This document shows, piece after piece, positions 45,328-54,909 of a DNA stretch of 64,000 bases. This DNA is from Acetivibrio saccincola. Lineage in GTDB: Bacteria > Bacillota > Clostridia > Acetivibrionales > Acetivibrionaceae. Position numbers and translations under genes: made by a program. The notes under the pieces are model-generated. The model ran no database searches, was not told where the DNA came from, and saw only the letters and a program-made list of their open reading frames with translations. Numbering within the stretch: the stretch's first letter is position 1; every line of letters starts with the position of its first letter. The stretch spans positions 3,038,001-3,102,000 of the forward strand of contig NZ_CP025197.1 in the NCBI RefSeq assembly GCF_002844395.1, written 5' to 3'.

Positions 45328-47074
45328 AAATATCACCTTCTCTTAACATTTCAATTATTTTATTAAATTGCTCATTTACTTGACTTTCTATTTGATGTAT
45401 TAAAGTATAGTTCGAGGTTTTTTCTCGTTCTGACTTCAACTTTTCCATTATGTCAAGAATTGACTTAGCTTGCTGAAGTATTTCTGTCTTAATAGTGCGT
45501 CGCTTATTTATCGCTTGTAATGCTTTAAAAAAGCTGGTCATTCCTTTGTTTTCTATAACAGTCTCATTAAGATCCCTTTTCTCCTCAAGTAAATGTACTA
45601 TACTCTTGAGATCTTCCTTTAAGAGTAATACTATTTCAGACTCATCAATTCTATCAATTTCGGCACGTTTAAAGCAACCAAAAGTTTCTTTATACTGTGC
45701 TTTAAAAGCAAATATATTTATATTAATCCTTTCAATAGAACGAATCTCATCCGCAATTTGCTTGCACATAAGATATATTTCACATAAGTTAATTTTTAAA
45801 AAATGTCTGACCTCCAGAGCTCTTAAGTATAGAGTGGCTAAAAGATGGGTTCTATCTTCAGCTAAAAAACCAAACTGAACCAAATCGAAAGATGGTAAGA
45901 ATCCATCTCCACTTTTTACAACCATCTCAAAATTGATTAATGGAATAATTGCTCTGCTGCTTGTAGCTTTGCTTTTAAGTTCTTTAATTATAAAATCTAT
46001 TGCAGTTATATTATTATATTTCATATATTGCCCATGATTGTAATAGAGACTTTCTGGAACTTGCTCTGTATCTTGCCACATCTTTGCTGTATTAATATCC
46101 TCATGAAAAATCCGTTCTATTTCATCATTAAATTCCTTAAACGACATATTTATATTTAGGTGAAAATTAGGAATAACCCCAGTGTTTTTAGCATCTGATA
46201 CAATTTCATAATATAGTTTTTCTATGTTTGAACCTTTATATAAGGAATTATCCCGAGTATACACACTACGTGAGACATATTGATCCAGATCACTTCTATA
46301 GAAATAATTTAATACTTTTTGTATTCCTGAAGGAGTAACAGTAACTAAATTAGCTTGATTATTTATATTAGGTATATCTTTTAAAAAGGGGCCTACCCCA
46401 ATTACACGGCATTTATTACCAATTGTTATATCTTTATAGCCATGTGTATGCCCATGTAACACACCAATTATCTCTTTTTTTTCTATTTCATCAAACAGTT
46501 TGTATGCATTTCTTATGGGTGCTATATCCGTATCACTTTCACTTAGAAAAGTATGATGAGTAACAAGCAGTGTGGGTTTTTGAAGTTCTATCATCCTGAG
46601 CGCCTCAAAATCTAGTAAACCGTATTTACAATTTCCGTGATGTACAGAATTTGCCAAAAGCAAATCGACATCGTCATATTCTTTTCGTAATAAGGTATAG
46701 GTGTGATCATAGCTACTATCAAAATTTTTAACAAAGTTATTATAGTGCTCTAAAGTGCATTTTGTGTCTGGGCATTTCTCTGGAATAGGATGTGAGTATG
46801 GACAATTACATAAATCATGATTGCCAGGAGTAAACTCAAAAGTAGGGTTAAACTCTTCGAAAATTTCTTTCATGTAATAAAGTATATCAGAAGCTTTCTT
46901 GTATAGTTTCGCATTGCCTTTATCTACAATATCACCAAGAATACATAAAACAGTTTGATCAACGTTGGTAAGTGTTTCTTTTAAAGCAATATATAATTTC
47001 CTAATTTTATCTTTTATTAAATCTAAATTTGAGTCTTCAGTTATATGCATGTCAGAAATCTGTATAATTTGCAT
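45317..47074 (-). CDS. Calcineurin-like phosphoesterase fused to an inactive thymidylate-synthase-like domain
   Basis: 585 residues from the ATG at 47072-47074 with AAGGTGAT upstream. The N-terminal metallophosphoesterase is complete: SDMH (Asp8, His10), LGDIVDKG, TPGNHDLC, VTHHTF and HGHTHG. From about 345 to 450 the sequence follows thymidylate synthase: SSRAIIPLIN (like the DSRR phosphate-binding strand, Arg374), FLPSFDLVQFGF (the PCH...QF strand, with Ser395 where the catalytic Cys should be), LYLRALEVRHFLKINL (like LYQRSCDVFLGLPFN), and INIFAFKAQ at the HLY position. A coiled-coil tail follows. It may bind a nucleotide through the TS fold and hydrolyse a phosphoester. It is first in the operon. 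Confidence 0.75.
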   Translation of the reverse strand: MQIIQISDMHITEDSNLDLIKDKIRKLYIALKETLTNVDQTVLCILGDIVDKGNAKLYKKASDILYYMKEIFEEFNPTFEFTPGNHDLCNCPYSHPIPEKCPDTKCTLEHYNNFVKNFDSSYDHTYTLLRKEYDDVDLLLANSVHHGNCKYGLLDFEALRMIELQKPTLLVTHHTFLSESDTDIAPIRNAYKLFDEIEKKEIIGVLHGHTHGYKDITIGNKCRVIGVGPFLKDIPNINNQANLVTVTPSGIQKVLNYFYRSDLDQYVSRSVYTRDNSLYKGSNIEKLYYEIVSDAKNTGVIPNFHLNINMSFKEFNDEIERIFHEDINTAKMWQDTEQVPESLYYNHGQYMKYNNITAIDFIIKELKSKATSSRAIIPLINFEMVVKSGDGFLPSFDLVQFGFLAEDRTHLLATLYLRALEVRHFLKINLCEIYLMCKQIADEIRSIERININIFAFKAQYKETFGCFKRAEIDRIDESEIVLLLKEDLKSIVHLLEEKRDLNETVIENKGMTSFFKALQAINKRRTIKTEILQQAKSILDIMEKLKSEREKTSNYTLIHQIESQVNEQFNKIIEMLREGDIYEY

Positions 47075-47324
47075 ATATATCACCTTTTTATGAAAATTTT
47101 TATTTCCAATAACACAAATAGTAATTTTAATGTACTTTAATACCTCTTCACAAATATTTGGCAAAATAGAATTTATCTTGCTTACCATACTGGGTCTTAT
47201 ATATATAGTACCATACAAAACGATTCAATAAAACCATATTTTTCTAGTATGATAAACCCTCTCTCATTCCAGTTGTGTGTAACTTTGTAATCTATTCCTA
47301 TTATTCGATCTTTATTTTTGTATA

Positions 47325-47549
47325 AATAAATCCTGTCTCCTCAACTCTTACAGAAATTGTGATTTATCTATCCTGTCAACTCAACCCTACCAATTTTTGA
47401 GCTCAAAATTCACCTCAAAAATACTCTCTCGATATATTCCCGTGTACGCATTTTTGCCCTTTAGGTCGAGTAGACAACTTGGATGTAATTCCGGAAAGCT
47501 AGTAAAATAAAGGCTTACAGCCTTGACATCAATACTACACACTCCACAT
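47325..47549 (-). repeat. rlmD 3' end, copy C of the repeat
   Basis: From within the last codons of rlmD (HVECVVLMSRL) through about 190 bp downstream, the sequence matches copies A and B. It includes the 20-base motif at about 47331 and 47369 (reverse) and 47482 (forward) and a decayed TCGATATATTCCC at 47430. It is the parental or most recent form, since it is joined to the whole gene. Confidence 0.75.
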
Positions 47550-48879
47550 GCTGTGTCCAGGGAAACATGTCCACCGGCTGCACTTTTTCTACCTTAAATC
47601 CCCCTTCACTTAAGTATCTCAAATCCCTTGCAAGGGTTGACGGATTGCACGACACATATACAATCCTAGAGGGCTTCATTTTTACCAGCGTCTCAAGAAG
47701 ATTTTCATCACATCCCTTTCTTGGAGGGTCCACTACAACCACATCTGCCTTTATACCCATCCCCGGCAAAACCTTCTCCACCTCACCTAAAATAAATTCC
47801 ACATTGCCAATGCCGTTGATACGGGCATTTTCCTTTGCATCCTCTATTGCCTCTTCCACAACTTCAATCCCGTAAACCTTCTTTGCCTTTCGGGATAAAA
47901 ACAGTGATATCGTGCCAATGCCGCAGTAAAGGTCAAAAACAACTTCATTTTGGGTCAGCCCTGCATATTCAAGGACTTTATTGTACAAAACTTCCGTTTG
48001 AACAGGGTTTACCTGGAAAAAAGAGTTGGGGGATATATTAAATTTATACTTTCCTATATAATCTGTAATGCTGCCTTTCCCGTAAATAACAATATTTTTA
48101 TTCCCTAAAATAACATTTGTCTTTTCCCTGTTTACATTTACAACAATGCTCTTTATTTCTGGAACTTCACTTATTAAAGCATCAATCAGTACGTCTTTTT
48201 TAGGCAAGTTCTCCCCGTTTAAAACCAAAACCACCATCACTTCCCCGGTTTTAAATCCTACCCTGGTCATAACGTGGCGTACCAGGCCTTTACCCGTGGT
48301 TTCATCATACACACTCACATTATTTTCTATAATATACTTTTTAACAATTGTCTTTACTTTATCTGCTAACTTATGCTGGATTCCACATGCCTGCCCCTCA
48401 ATGATATCATGGGACCTCTTGGCATAAAAGCCTATCTGTACTTCACCCTTTTTCATTCCCACCGGGTACTGGGCTTTGTTTCTATATCTAAAAGGCTCCT
48501 CCATAGAAATTATATCGTATACTTCTACGTCTTCAAGCTTCCCTATCCTCTTTAAATTTTCCCTTACAAGATTTTCCTTAAATCTTAGTCCTGCTTCACT
48601 ACTCATGTGCTGTAGACCGCATCCGCCGCATCTTTTATACACTTCACAAAAAGGCACAACCCTGTCAGGTGAAGGGGTTATTATTTTCATCAGCTTCCCT
48701 ATCCCATAACTTTTATACAGCTTTATAATTTTAATTTCCACTTCTTCATTCTCAATTGCCCCGTCTACAAATACAGTAAAATTATATATTCTCCCAACAC
48801 CCAGACCGTCATGAGTTATCCCGTTTATTTTTACAGTATGAATTTCATTTTTCTTTATCGGTATCAAAGTTCTCTTCAC
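47515..48879 (-). CDS. rlmD: 23S rRNA (uracil-C5)-methyltransferase, RlmD/RumA family
   Basis: 454 residues. An N-terminal TRAM domain is followed by a 4Fe-4S site (Cys78, Cys84, Cys87 in CEVYKRCGGC and a further Cys near 167). The SAM site is FDLYCGIGTISLF, then VVDPPRKGC. The catalytic segment is YVSCNPSTLARDL, and the end is VDMFPWTQHVECVVLMSRL. It methylates a specific uridine in 23S rRNA using SAM. Its 3' end is the point at which the defence islands to the left are joined. The last 12 codons lie in repeat copy C. Confidence 0.92.
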   Translation of the reverse strand: MKRTLIPIKKNEIHTVKINGITHDGLGVGRIYNFTVFVDGAIENEEVEIKIIKLYKSYGIGKLMKIITPSPDRVVPFCEVYKRCGGCGLQHMSSEAGLRFKENLVRENLKRIGKLEDVEVYDIISMEEPFRYRNKAQYPVGMKKGEVQIGFYAKRSHDIIEGQACGIQHKLADKVKTIVKKYIIENNVSVYDETTGKGLVRHVMTRVGFKTGEVMVVLVLNGENLPKKDVLIDALISEVPEIKSIVVNVNREKTNVILGNKNIVIYGKGSITDYIGKYKFNISPNSFFQVNPVQTEVLYNKVLEYAGLTQNEVVFDLYCGIGTISLFLSRKAKKVYGIEVVEEAIEDAKENARINGIGNVEFILGEVEKVLPGMGIKADVVVVDPPRKGCDENLLETLVKMKPSRIVYVSCNPSTLARDLRYLSEGGFKVEKVQPVDMFPWTQHVECVVLMSRL

Positions 48880-48938
48880 CTTTTCCCACTTATATTTAAT
48901 GTATTTTTATTATTAATGTATTTTTTTCCTACATCCAA

Positions 48939-51851
48939 TCAGGGTTCCACACCATAAACAAGCTTCCCTGAAACATACACCGTTATTTTGTTCCAATCTG
49001 TATAATCTGATGCATTTGCATTAAAGGAATAATGGTTTGACTGGTTGTAATTTGACCAGTCCTCCTTTGCAAATCTTACCTGCACCTCCACACTTTCATT
49101 TGGTGCAAGTGTTCCTGCCCCGCTGGCAAATGATATTTCAAGATAAGTGTCCGCACCGTTTTTAGCTGAAGGTAGTTTGACAAAATTCCCTATAACATTT
49201 GAACTCCCCGCACTGCTCCAGTCGCACCAGAAGTTTTGGGACTTCCCTCCGTCATTTATATAGTAATACCTGATCTTTACATCTGAAAGATTTAGCGCCT
49301 TGTTATCTTTATTTGTTATCCTGAACCTTGGGATTATGCTATTTGATGCAGACTCCCTGTTTAAATTTGAATATTCCACCATTACAACACCCCTACTAGC
49401 TGCGGCACTGCCACTTTGCCCCCCCGGTGTTGAAACCGCCTTTGGTGTTGCTGTTGAATCCCCTTTTGGACCAGTTGATGATGTCCCTTTTGGGGTGGCT
49501 GCCGGAGCTGCTGTTGAACCTCCTTTTGAAGTAGCTGCCGGGGTAGTTGCAGCCGCTGTTGCAGTTGTTGTTGAAGCAGCCTTTGGACTTACCGTAGCTT
49601 TAGGTGCAGCTGTAGATTTTGGAGTGGTTGAATGCTCAGTACTTTGGGAAGTAGATGCCTTTGACGAAGCATTGGCACTTGCTCCCCCTGGTTCACTTCC
49701 AAATACAAGCACTCCATTGTCATACACAGGCATGTACCGGGTTTTTACAACCGAACCTGGAGTAATCCCATTATAGGAGTAGTCCTTCTCAGGGCTTCTC
49801 TCTACACCGTCCGGAGCCGCAATTCTAAACTGTACTTCTTTTTTATAGGCTGACTGCCCGCCAGGGTAAATTTTTGTTCCCGTAAAGTCTACAACCACAT
49901 AGTAGATATCCCCGCTGTAGTGCTTAACTTCTGAAACTTTTGCCCCCTGATTGTAGCTTGAACTTACAGTTAAGTCCCCGGCGCTGCCACCTGCTTTTAT
50001 AAAATCCCCTAAATCCATAAAGTATTTAAAAGATAAGTTTTCACATATCCTTGCCGGCCAGCCGGTTTTGTTATTCAATATTGCCTTTATTTCTATAAAA
50101 TTATCCCCTGAAGCATTTATACCTGCTTCCACATATATCTCGTCCTCTGTAACTTCCTCTATACCACTAAAATTTGGATCAGGACTTCCCCCGTACATCT
50201 TGTACATCTTGGCCATAAGCCCTACAAAGCCTGCATTGTAGTCACAAGCCACCTCATTGCATACATAGTCGCTGATATCATCTGTGTAGTTGTCCGATGA
50301 ATCAGGTCCTCCCACAAGTGCTCCGTAAAGGACATGCCTGTGCTTTTCCGGTATGCTTTGACTGTCCGCCCAGGAACCGTGCGCCGTCCTGTGGTGAGGG
50401 CTCTGGGGCGGGTTTTCACCAAATCCCACAACAAAACTTCTTCCCGTGCTTCCAAGGGCATAATCTGCCTGGCTTTGGGCAAACTCCAAATAAGTTTTTG
50501 CTTTTTCCTTATCACAGCCTTCCCAGTCTGAGTATACACACGCCAAAAATGCCGTTGTAGTTGAATACCTTAATGCTCCCCACTGGTCAAGCCATGCAAG
50601 ACCTTTTGGGGTGTATGTAATTCTTTCACCATTATATCCTGTTGTCCACCAGTCCAAATGCCGTTCAATGGACTCCTTGTATTCTGATTCCCCTCCCTTA
50701 ATTCTGGCTAAAAGAAGGTATGTCCCATATGTTACATCATCCCAGCAATGTGCCCACTTATATTTTGGGGTTGTAGTCTGGGGCTCGTACCCCCATTCTT
50801 TAGAATAACTTTCTGCTTTGGCAAGGTACGAAGAATCATTGGTGGCAAGGTACAGCCATGTAGCAGCCCAGGAAAGCTCATCATAAAAACCGCTCCAGGA
50901 GTCATAAAACCCGTTGGCTTTTGTATATCCTTCATCGCTTTTTGTAGAATCTGCAAATTCAAATAATTCCTTTGCATGCTTCAGGCACTCCCTGGAATAG
51001 CTGCTGTCCACATCTTTAAACACTATTGACGCCACCGCCAATGCCGCTGAAGTTTCAGCTGCAACAGTGGAACCCGGATTATTTTTATCAACTTTATAGG
51101 AAGGCCTTTCCATTGTCATAGCTTCAGCAGGTCCCCACCATGCATGATCCAAATGACCGTCTCCTACCTGGTAGTAATATACATCAGGTTCCGGATGGCA
51201 TTTAATAAAATAATCTGTAGCCCACCTGATGTTGTTTAATATATGGTTGTACTGACCGCTCTGTTTGAATGCATCTTCATATTCATAAACCGCCCAGCCA
51301 AGCATAGCTGCTGTATAGGACATGGGCAGGTTGAATTTTACATGGTCGCCGGCATCGTACCAGCCACCGGTTAAATCCAGTCCTGCATCCTTTCCGTCAT
51401 CAAGTCCCGAATCCCCCCTCCAGTTTAAGCGGAGTGTGGATGGATCGAGCTTCCCGGACCTTTGGGCTTCATAAAAGAAAATAGCTTTCTGCAGTGCTTC
51501 CCCGTAATTAAAATTCCCCGTTGCAGGCGGCTGTTTTGGGATTTCTTCCTGGGGAAGGTATGCAAAACCGCTTCCTGCCTTTGCATCCCCTGAGTCTGCA
51601 GCCTTTCTGCCATTATCTCCTAAAATTGAAGTCCCGGTTTTATTATAGCCCGCTGTCTCTTTTTCCGTTTTATTTGCAGAGGAATTTTCCCATGCTCTCA
51701 GAGCAGAGGCTATAATAACAAAAAATATTAAAAACCCGGCTATGGTAATAACATCTTTTCTTTTGTTTATTGTATTTTTTCCCTTATTTAGAATATGTCT
51801 CCCTTTGCCTGTAAACTTATTTGCAAACTTCTCCATGTACTTATTAAACAT
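48939..51851 (-). CDS. Membrane-anchored GH9 endoglucanase with CBM3c and CBM3b
   Basis: 970 residues. A single N-terminal membrane segment (about 35-51) follows a basic cytoplasmic tail. The GH9 catalytic domain (about 112-560) has [11 protein letters not shown] (DAGD nucleophile-activating motif) and [11 protein letters not shown] with the acid Glu. A CBM3c follows ([13 protein letters not shown] to about 735), then an Ala/Thr/Ser/Pro-rich linker (about 745-825) and a cellulose-binding CBM3b at the C-terminus. There is no dockerin. This is the layout of processive, non-cellulosomal Cel9I-type enzymes, but with a membrane anchor instead of a cleavable signal. It is downstream of the GH74 gene, separated by a terminator. 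Confidence 0.9.
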   Translation of the reverse strand: MFNKYMEKFANKFTGKGRHILNKGKNTINKRKDVITIAGFLIFFVIIASALRAWENSSANKTEKETAGYNKTGTSILGDNGRKAADSGDAKAGSGFAYLPQEEIPKQPPATGNFNYGEALQKAIFFYEAQRSGKLDPSTLRLNWRGDSGLDDGKDAGLDLTGGWYDAGDHVKFNLPMSYTAAMLGWAVYEYEDAFKQSGQYNHILNNIRWATDYFIKCHPEPDVYYYQVGDGHLDHAWWGPAEAMTMERPSYKVDKNNPGSTVAAETSAALAVASIVFKDVDSSYSRECLKHAKELFEFADSTKSDEGYTKANGFYDSWSGFYDELSWAATWLYLATNDSSYLAKAESYSKEWGYEPQTTTPKYKWAHCWDDVTYGTYLLLARIKGGESEYKESIERHLDWWTTGYNGERITYTPKGLAWLDQWGALRYSTTTAFLACVYSDWEGCDKEKAKTYLEFAQSQADYALGSTGRSFVVGFGENPPQSPHHRTAHGSWADSQSIPEKHRHVLYGALVGGPDSSDNYTDDISDYVCNEVACDYNAGFVGLMAKMYKMYGGSPDPNFSGIEEVTEDEIYVEAGINASGDNFIEIKAILNNKTGWPARICENLSFKYFMDLGDFIKAGGSAGDLTVSSSYNQGAKVSEVKHYSGDIYYVVVDFTGTKIYPGGQSAYKKEVQFRIAAPDGVERSPEKDYSYNGITPGSVVKTRYMPVYDNGVLVFGSEPGGASANASSKASTSQSTEHSTTPKSTAAPKATVSPKAASTTTATAAATTPAATSKGGSTAAPAATPKGTSSTGPKGDSTATPKAVSTPGGQSGSAAASRGVVMVEYSNLNRESASNSIIPRFRITNKDNKALNLSDVKIRYYYINDGGKSQNFWCDWSSAGSSNVIGNFVKLPSAKNGADTYLEISFASGAGTLAPNESVEVQVRFAKEDWSNYNQSNHYSFNANASDYTDWNKITVYVSGKLVYGVEP

Positions 51852-51975
51852 GCTTTATTCTGCCTCCCGTACCGCATAATTTACATAAAAACCATCCTTT
51901 TATACAAGGTTATTATAACATAAAAATTCCCTTTTGAATGCTTTTAAACTTTCTAAAAAATGCTTTTAAATTACT

Positions 51976-52014
51976 AAAAAACTACTTAGCCTTTGTGTGA
52001 CTAAGTAGTTTTTT
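51976..52014. terminator. Terminator downstream of the GH74 gene
   Basis: The stem AAAACTACTTAG...CTAAGTAGTTTT with an 11-base loop is flanked by A- and T-runs, 40 bases after the GH74 stop codon. It separates it from the GH9 gene. Confidence 0.8.
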
Positions 52015-52053
52015 AAAATTAGAGACAGGGGGGAATTTACTGCCCTTTATAAT

Positions 52054-54687
52054 TTAAAATGAATCAATAATCTCTAGTATATACCTTTGTAAAATTACAC
52101 AGTCCATTGTATCAATTACCCCGTCAAAGTTAACATCTGCCCTTTCCTTCTTTTCACCGGTAAGTTTTTCAATTTCAAGTATATGCCTTCCTAGTAATGA
52201 ATAGTCAAGGGTATTAATTTCCCCATCCTTATTAACATCCCCCACATCTTTCGGAGGCTGGGTCGGTGTCGGCACCGGAGAGTCAGAAGAAGGTTCACCG
52301 TATACAATTCCCCTTCCGTTGGTCGCCACAAAAACCCTGCCATAAACCCTTAAGTCTCCTGTGATGGCATAGTTTATTGAACCATACTGGTGCTGGTCGT
52401 CATTAATTCTCACCCAGTTCTTGCCCATGTTGTCTGAACGGTAAACTGCATAAAACCCGTCCACTTCACCGGTAATATAAACAGCCAGGTAATCTTCCCC
52501 GTCTTTAGCTTTACCAAAGCCCACCACATCACATCTTGTAACACCATCTACTTTCTTTATTGTTTTACCGCCGTCTGTTGTGTATGAAAGTCCTGTATAA
52601 GGTCCGGGAATCCACACATGCCCTTCTTTTCCGGGAACTGCTTTTATTTTTGCAGAATAAGCTTCTAAATTTTCACTGACAACTTCAAAAGTCTGACCTC
52701 CGTCTTTACTTACATAGAAAGTATGCTCCGCATATGCATAAAACACTTTTGGGTTAACCCTGTCTGAAGCAACATATGCACCTTTTGGAAGTGTATCAAC
52801 GGCTTTCCAGCCACCGTTTACATAGCATATAACCCCCTGGCTGGTATCCGGTGACCATACAAATGTGGAACCGTCTGCCGATACTGCCACAACTCCTCCC
52901 TGAACAATATCATCAGGATTGTTTGCAGGGAATGTATAACTGACATTTGGCTGTACTTCCGACCATGTTTTGCCTCCGTCTTTAGAAATACCCACAGTCT
53001 TTTTAATATCTTCATACCGTTCTTTATCGGCAGTACCCACCCTTACGATAATTTCAGGGTTAAGCTCCGCATAGTCCAAACCAGTGGTGTTTATAAAAGT
53101 AGGATTTGTCATCATAATACCCGGAAGTTTTGTTATGTCCTTGTGTACAAAACCACAGATGTCACCTACGCCGCTTATAAGTTCCACGCCGTCAACAGGC
53201 GGGCAAATGAGGCTCAGTACCGCTGTCTCCTCAATTCCCGTTCCCATAACTTCAATATTTACAAATTTACCTTTGTCCCAGTCAGTCAAATTCCGTGTAC
53301 CGTAAATGGTAGCACCTGTTACATACATCATTTCATCGGAATTGAAAGGATTTATCTCAATGTCCCCTATCATCCAGCCCAGTTTTGGTGAAGGATTGTC
53401 CATTATATCCATTCCTGTTATAAGACCGCCTTTGGCAGCATTTATCTCCTTTCCCCATGACAGCCAGGGTGCCTTTGAAATGTCCATAGTGTATTTTAAA
53501 TTTCTGGACGGCCATGATTCGCCAAACTCCCAAATTGAATCCCAGGTTTCACCTCCGTCGGTGGAGCGGTAAATGTTATCGTCAGGCCACCAGGATTCAA
53601 GGGTTGATACCACAATGGTATCAGGATTTTGGGCATCCACACTTAAACCTGCAAACCCATACCAGTTTTCATACTTTGGCGAACCATCCCAATTATAACC
53701 TGAAGGAGGTGTTATGTCCGTCCACTCCCCTGTATTTGTGTCATATTTATAAACTGCACCGTCTTCACATTGATAAGGACCACCCCTGTCACCATATGTA
53801 ATGTATAAAATCCCCTTGCTGTTTATAACTGCATGATGAGGTATTCCGATTGTCAGTGCATCCGGATTATGCCTTGTAAAAGTATCTTCCGTAGGCTGGC
53901 CTTCTACAGGCTTCCACGTCTTGCCTCCGTCACGGCTCACATATAGCGGGTTTTCCTTGTCAGCAACACCCACATAAATATCCTGGGTTGGCTTTCCTTT
54001 AGTACCTTTCCATCCGTCAAAAACCACAAAGCATAGCCCTAAATTGTCAGATGTATATGAATAATTGGGGTCTTCTACGTAGTTCCCCACATTTGGAAAG
54101 TTCTCAACCTTTGACCATGTTTTCCCATAGTCTTCACTTTTCCACAAACCGTTGCCGCTTCTTGCCGCAAAGTACAATATATTATTGCAATTAGGGTCAA
54201 TGGCTAAACGCTCGCCAACTGAACGCCCCGGCATATTGCCTCCGAATTTAAAGGGCAGTTCTGTCCTTTCCCATGTCTTACCGTAGTCCTCTGAGCGGAG
54301 TATATACCCGTTCATGTTTGTCCACTCATTTGTATATGTACCGGCTGCAACATAAACCCTGTTTGGCTCAACAGGGTCTGTAGCCAAACTTTCAACACCC
54401 AATAAATTCCACTCATCCGGATGTACCCAGTCCATAAGAGGCTCCCATTCTAACGTCTCTTTGTTCCTTATATACGCACCGCCTATGTCGGTACGGGCAT
54501 ACACAAGACCTTCTTCTGTAGGATTGTAAATAATACCGCAAACAAATCCTCCACCGCCGCCAATTACAACATTATCCCACTTGTACGGCACACTGCTGAC
54601 TCCTTCCACAGGATAAGCAGGTGTAAAAAGGGAAATGCTTGCAAAAACAATTAACAAGAGAAAAATTTTGATTTTTTTAATACCCAT
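52054..54687 (-). CDS. GH74 xyloglucanase with type I dockerin (Xgh74A-like)
   Basis: 877 residues from the ATG at 54685-54687 with GGGGG upstream. It has a signal peptide (1-27). Two seven-bladed propeller halves of GH74 with many SxDGGKTW-type blade motifs fill residues 30-770; they form the xyloglucan cleft. A Pro/Thr linker leads to a duplicated dockerin (GDVNKDGEINTLDYSLL and ADVNFDGVIDTMDCVIL), whose Ca-binding loops and helices bind scaffoldin cohesins. It is thus a cellulosome component hydrolysing xyloglucan. It matches the known Xgh74A of C. thermocellum in architecture and length. Confidence 0.93.
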   Translation of the reverse strand: MGIKKIKIFLLLIVFASISLFTPAYPVEGVSSVPYKWDNVVIGGGGGFVCGIIYNPTEEGLVYARTDIGGAYIRNKETLEWEPLMDWVHPDEWNLLGVESLATDPVEPNRVYVAAGTYTNEWTNMNGYILRSEDYGKTWERTELPFKFGGNMPGRSVGERLAIDPNCNNILYFAARSGNGLWKSEDYGKTWSKVENFPNVGNYVEDPNYSYTSDNLGLCFVVFDGWKGTKGKPTQDIYVGVADKENPLYVSRDGGKTWKPVEGQPTEDTFTRHNPDALTIGIPHHAVINSKGILYITYGDRGGPYQCEDGAVYKYDTNTGEWTDITPPSGYNWDGSPKYENWYGFAGLSVDAQNPDTIVVSTLESWWPDDNIYRSTDGGETWDSIWEFGESWPSRNLKYTMDISKAPWLSWGKEINAAKGGLITGMDIMDNPSPKLGWMIGDIEINPFNSDEMMYVTGATIYGTRNLTDWDKGKFVNIEVMGTGIEETAVLSLICPPVDGVELISGVGDICGFVHKDITKLPGIMMTNPTFINTTGLDYAELNPEIIVRVGTADKERYEDIKKTVGISKDGGKTWSEVQPNVSYTFPANNPDDIVQGGVVAVSADGSTFVWSPDTSQGVICYVNGGWKAVDTLPKGAYVASDRVNPKVFYAYAEHTFYVSKDGGQTFEVVSENLEAYSAKIKAVPGKEGHVWIPGPYTGLSYTTDGGKTIKKVDGVTRCDVVGFGKAKDGEDYLAVYITGEVDGFYAVYRSDNMGKNWVRINDDQHQYGSINYAITGDLRVYGRVFVATNGRGIVYGEPSSDSPVPTPTQPPKDVGDVNKDGEINTLDYSLLGRHILEIEKLTGEKKERADVNFDGVIDTMDCVILQRYILEIIDSF

Positions 54688-54909
54688 CAAAAACAACCCC
54701 CTACATTTTTTAATAATCTTTTTTTACTTGTTGTTATGTGTTTGCTTTATGTTTATATATACATTCGGGTGCAACGCTATTTTTGATGGGTATATTATTT
54801 ATGGGTAAATTGATTGTGGGTATTTTATTTATAAATACACCTTTTTAGGTATGATATATAAAAGATTCATTATATATCAGCAAATAGATATATCTTTATA
54901 AGATATCTT

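Noticed and set aside
52818..53801. Open frames opposite and across the GH74 and GH9 genes
   Set aside because: Shadow frames of well-supported coding sequence with GC-biased third positions. No start signals.
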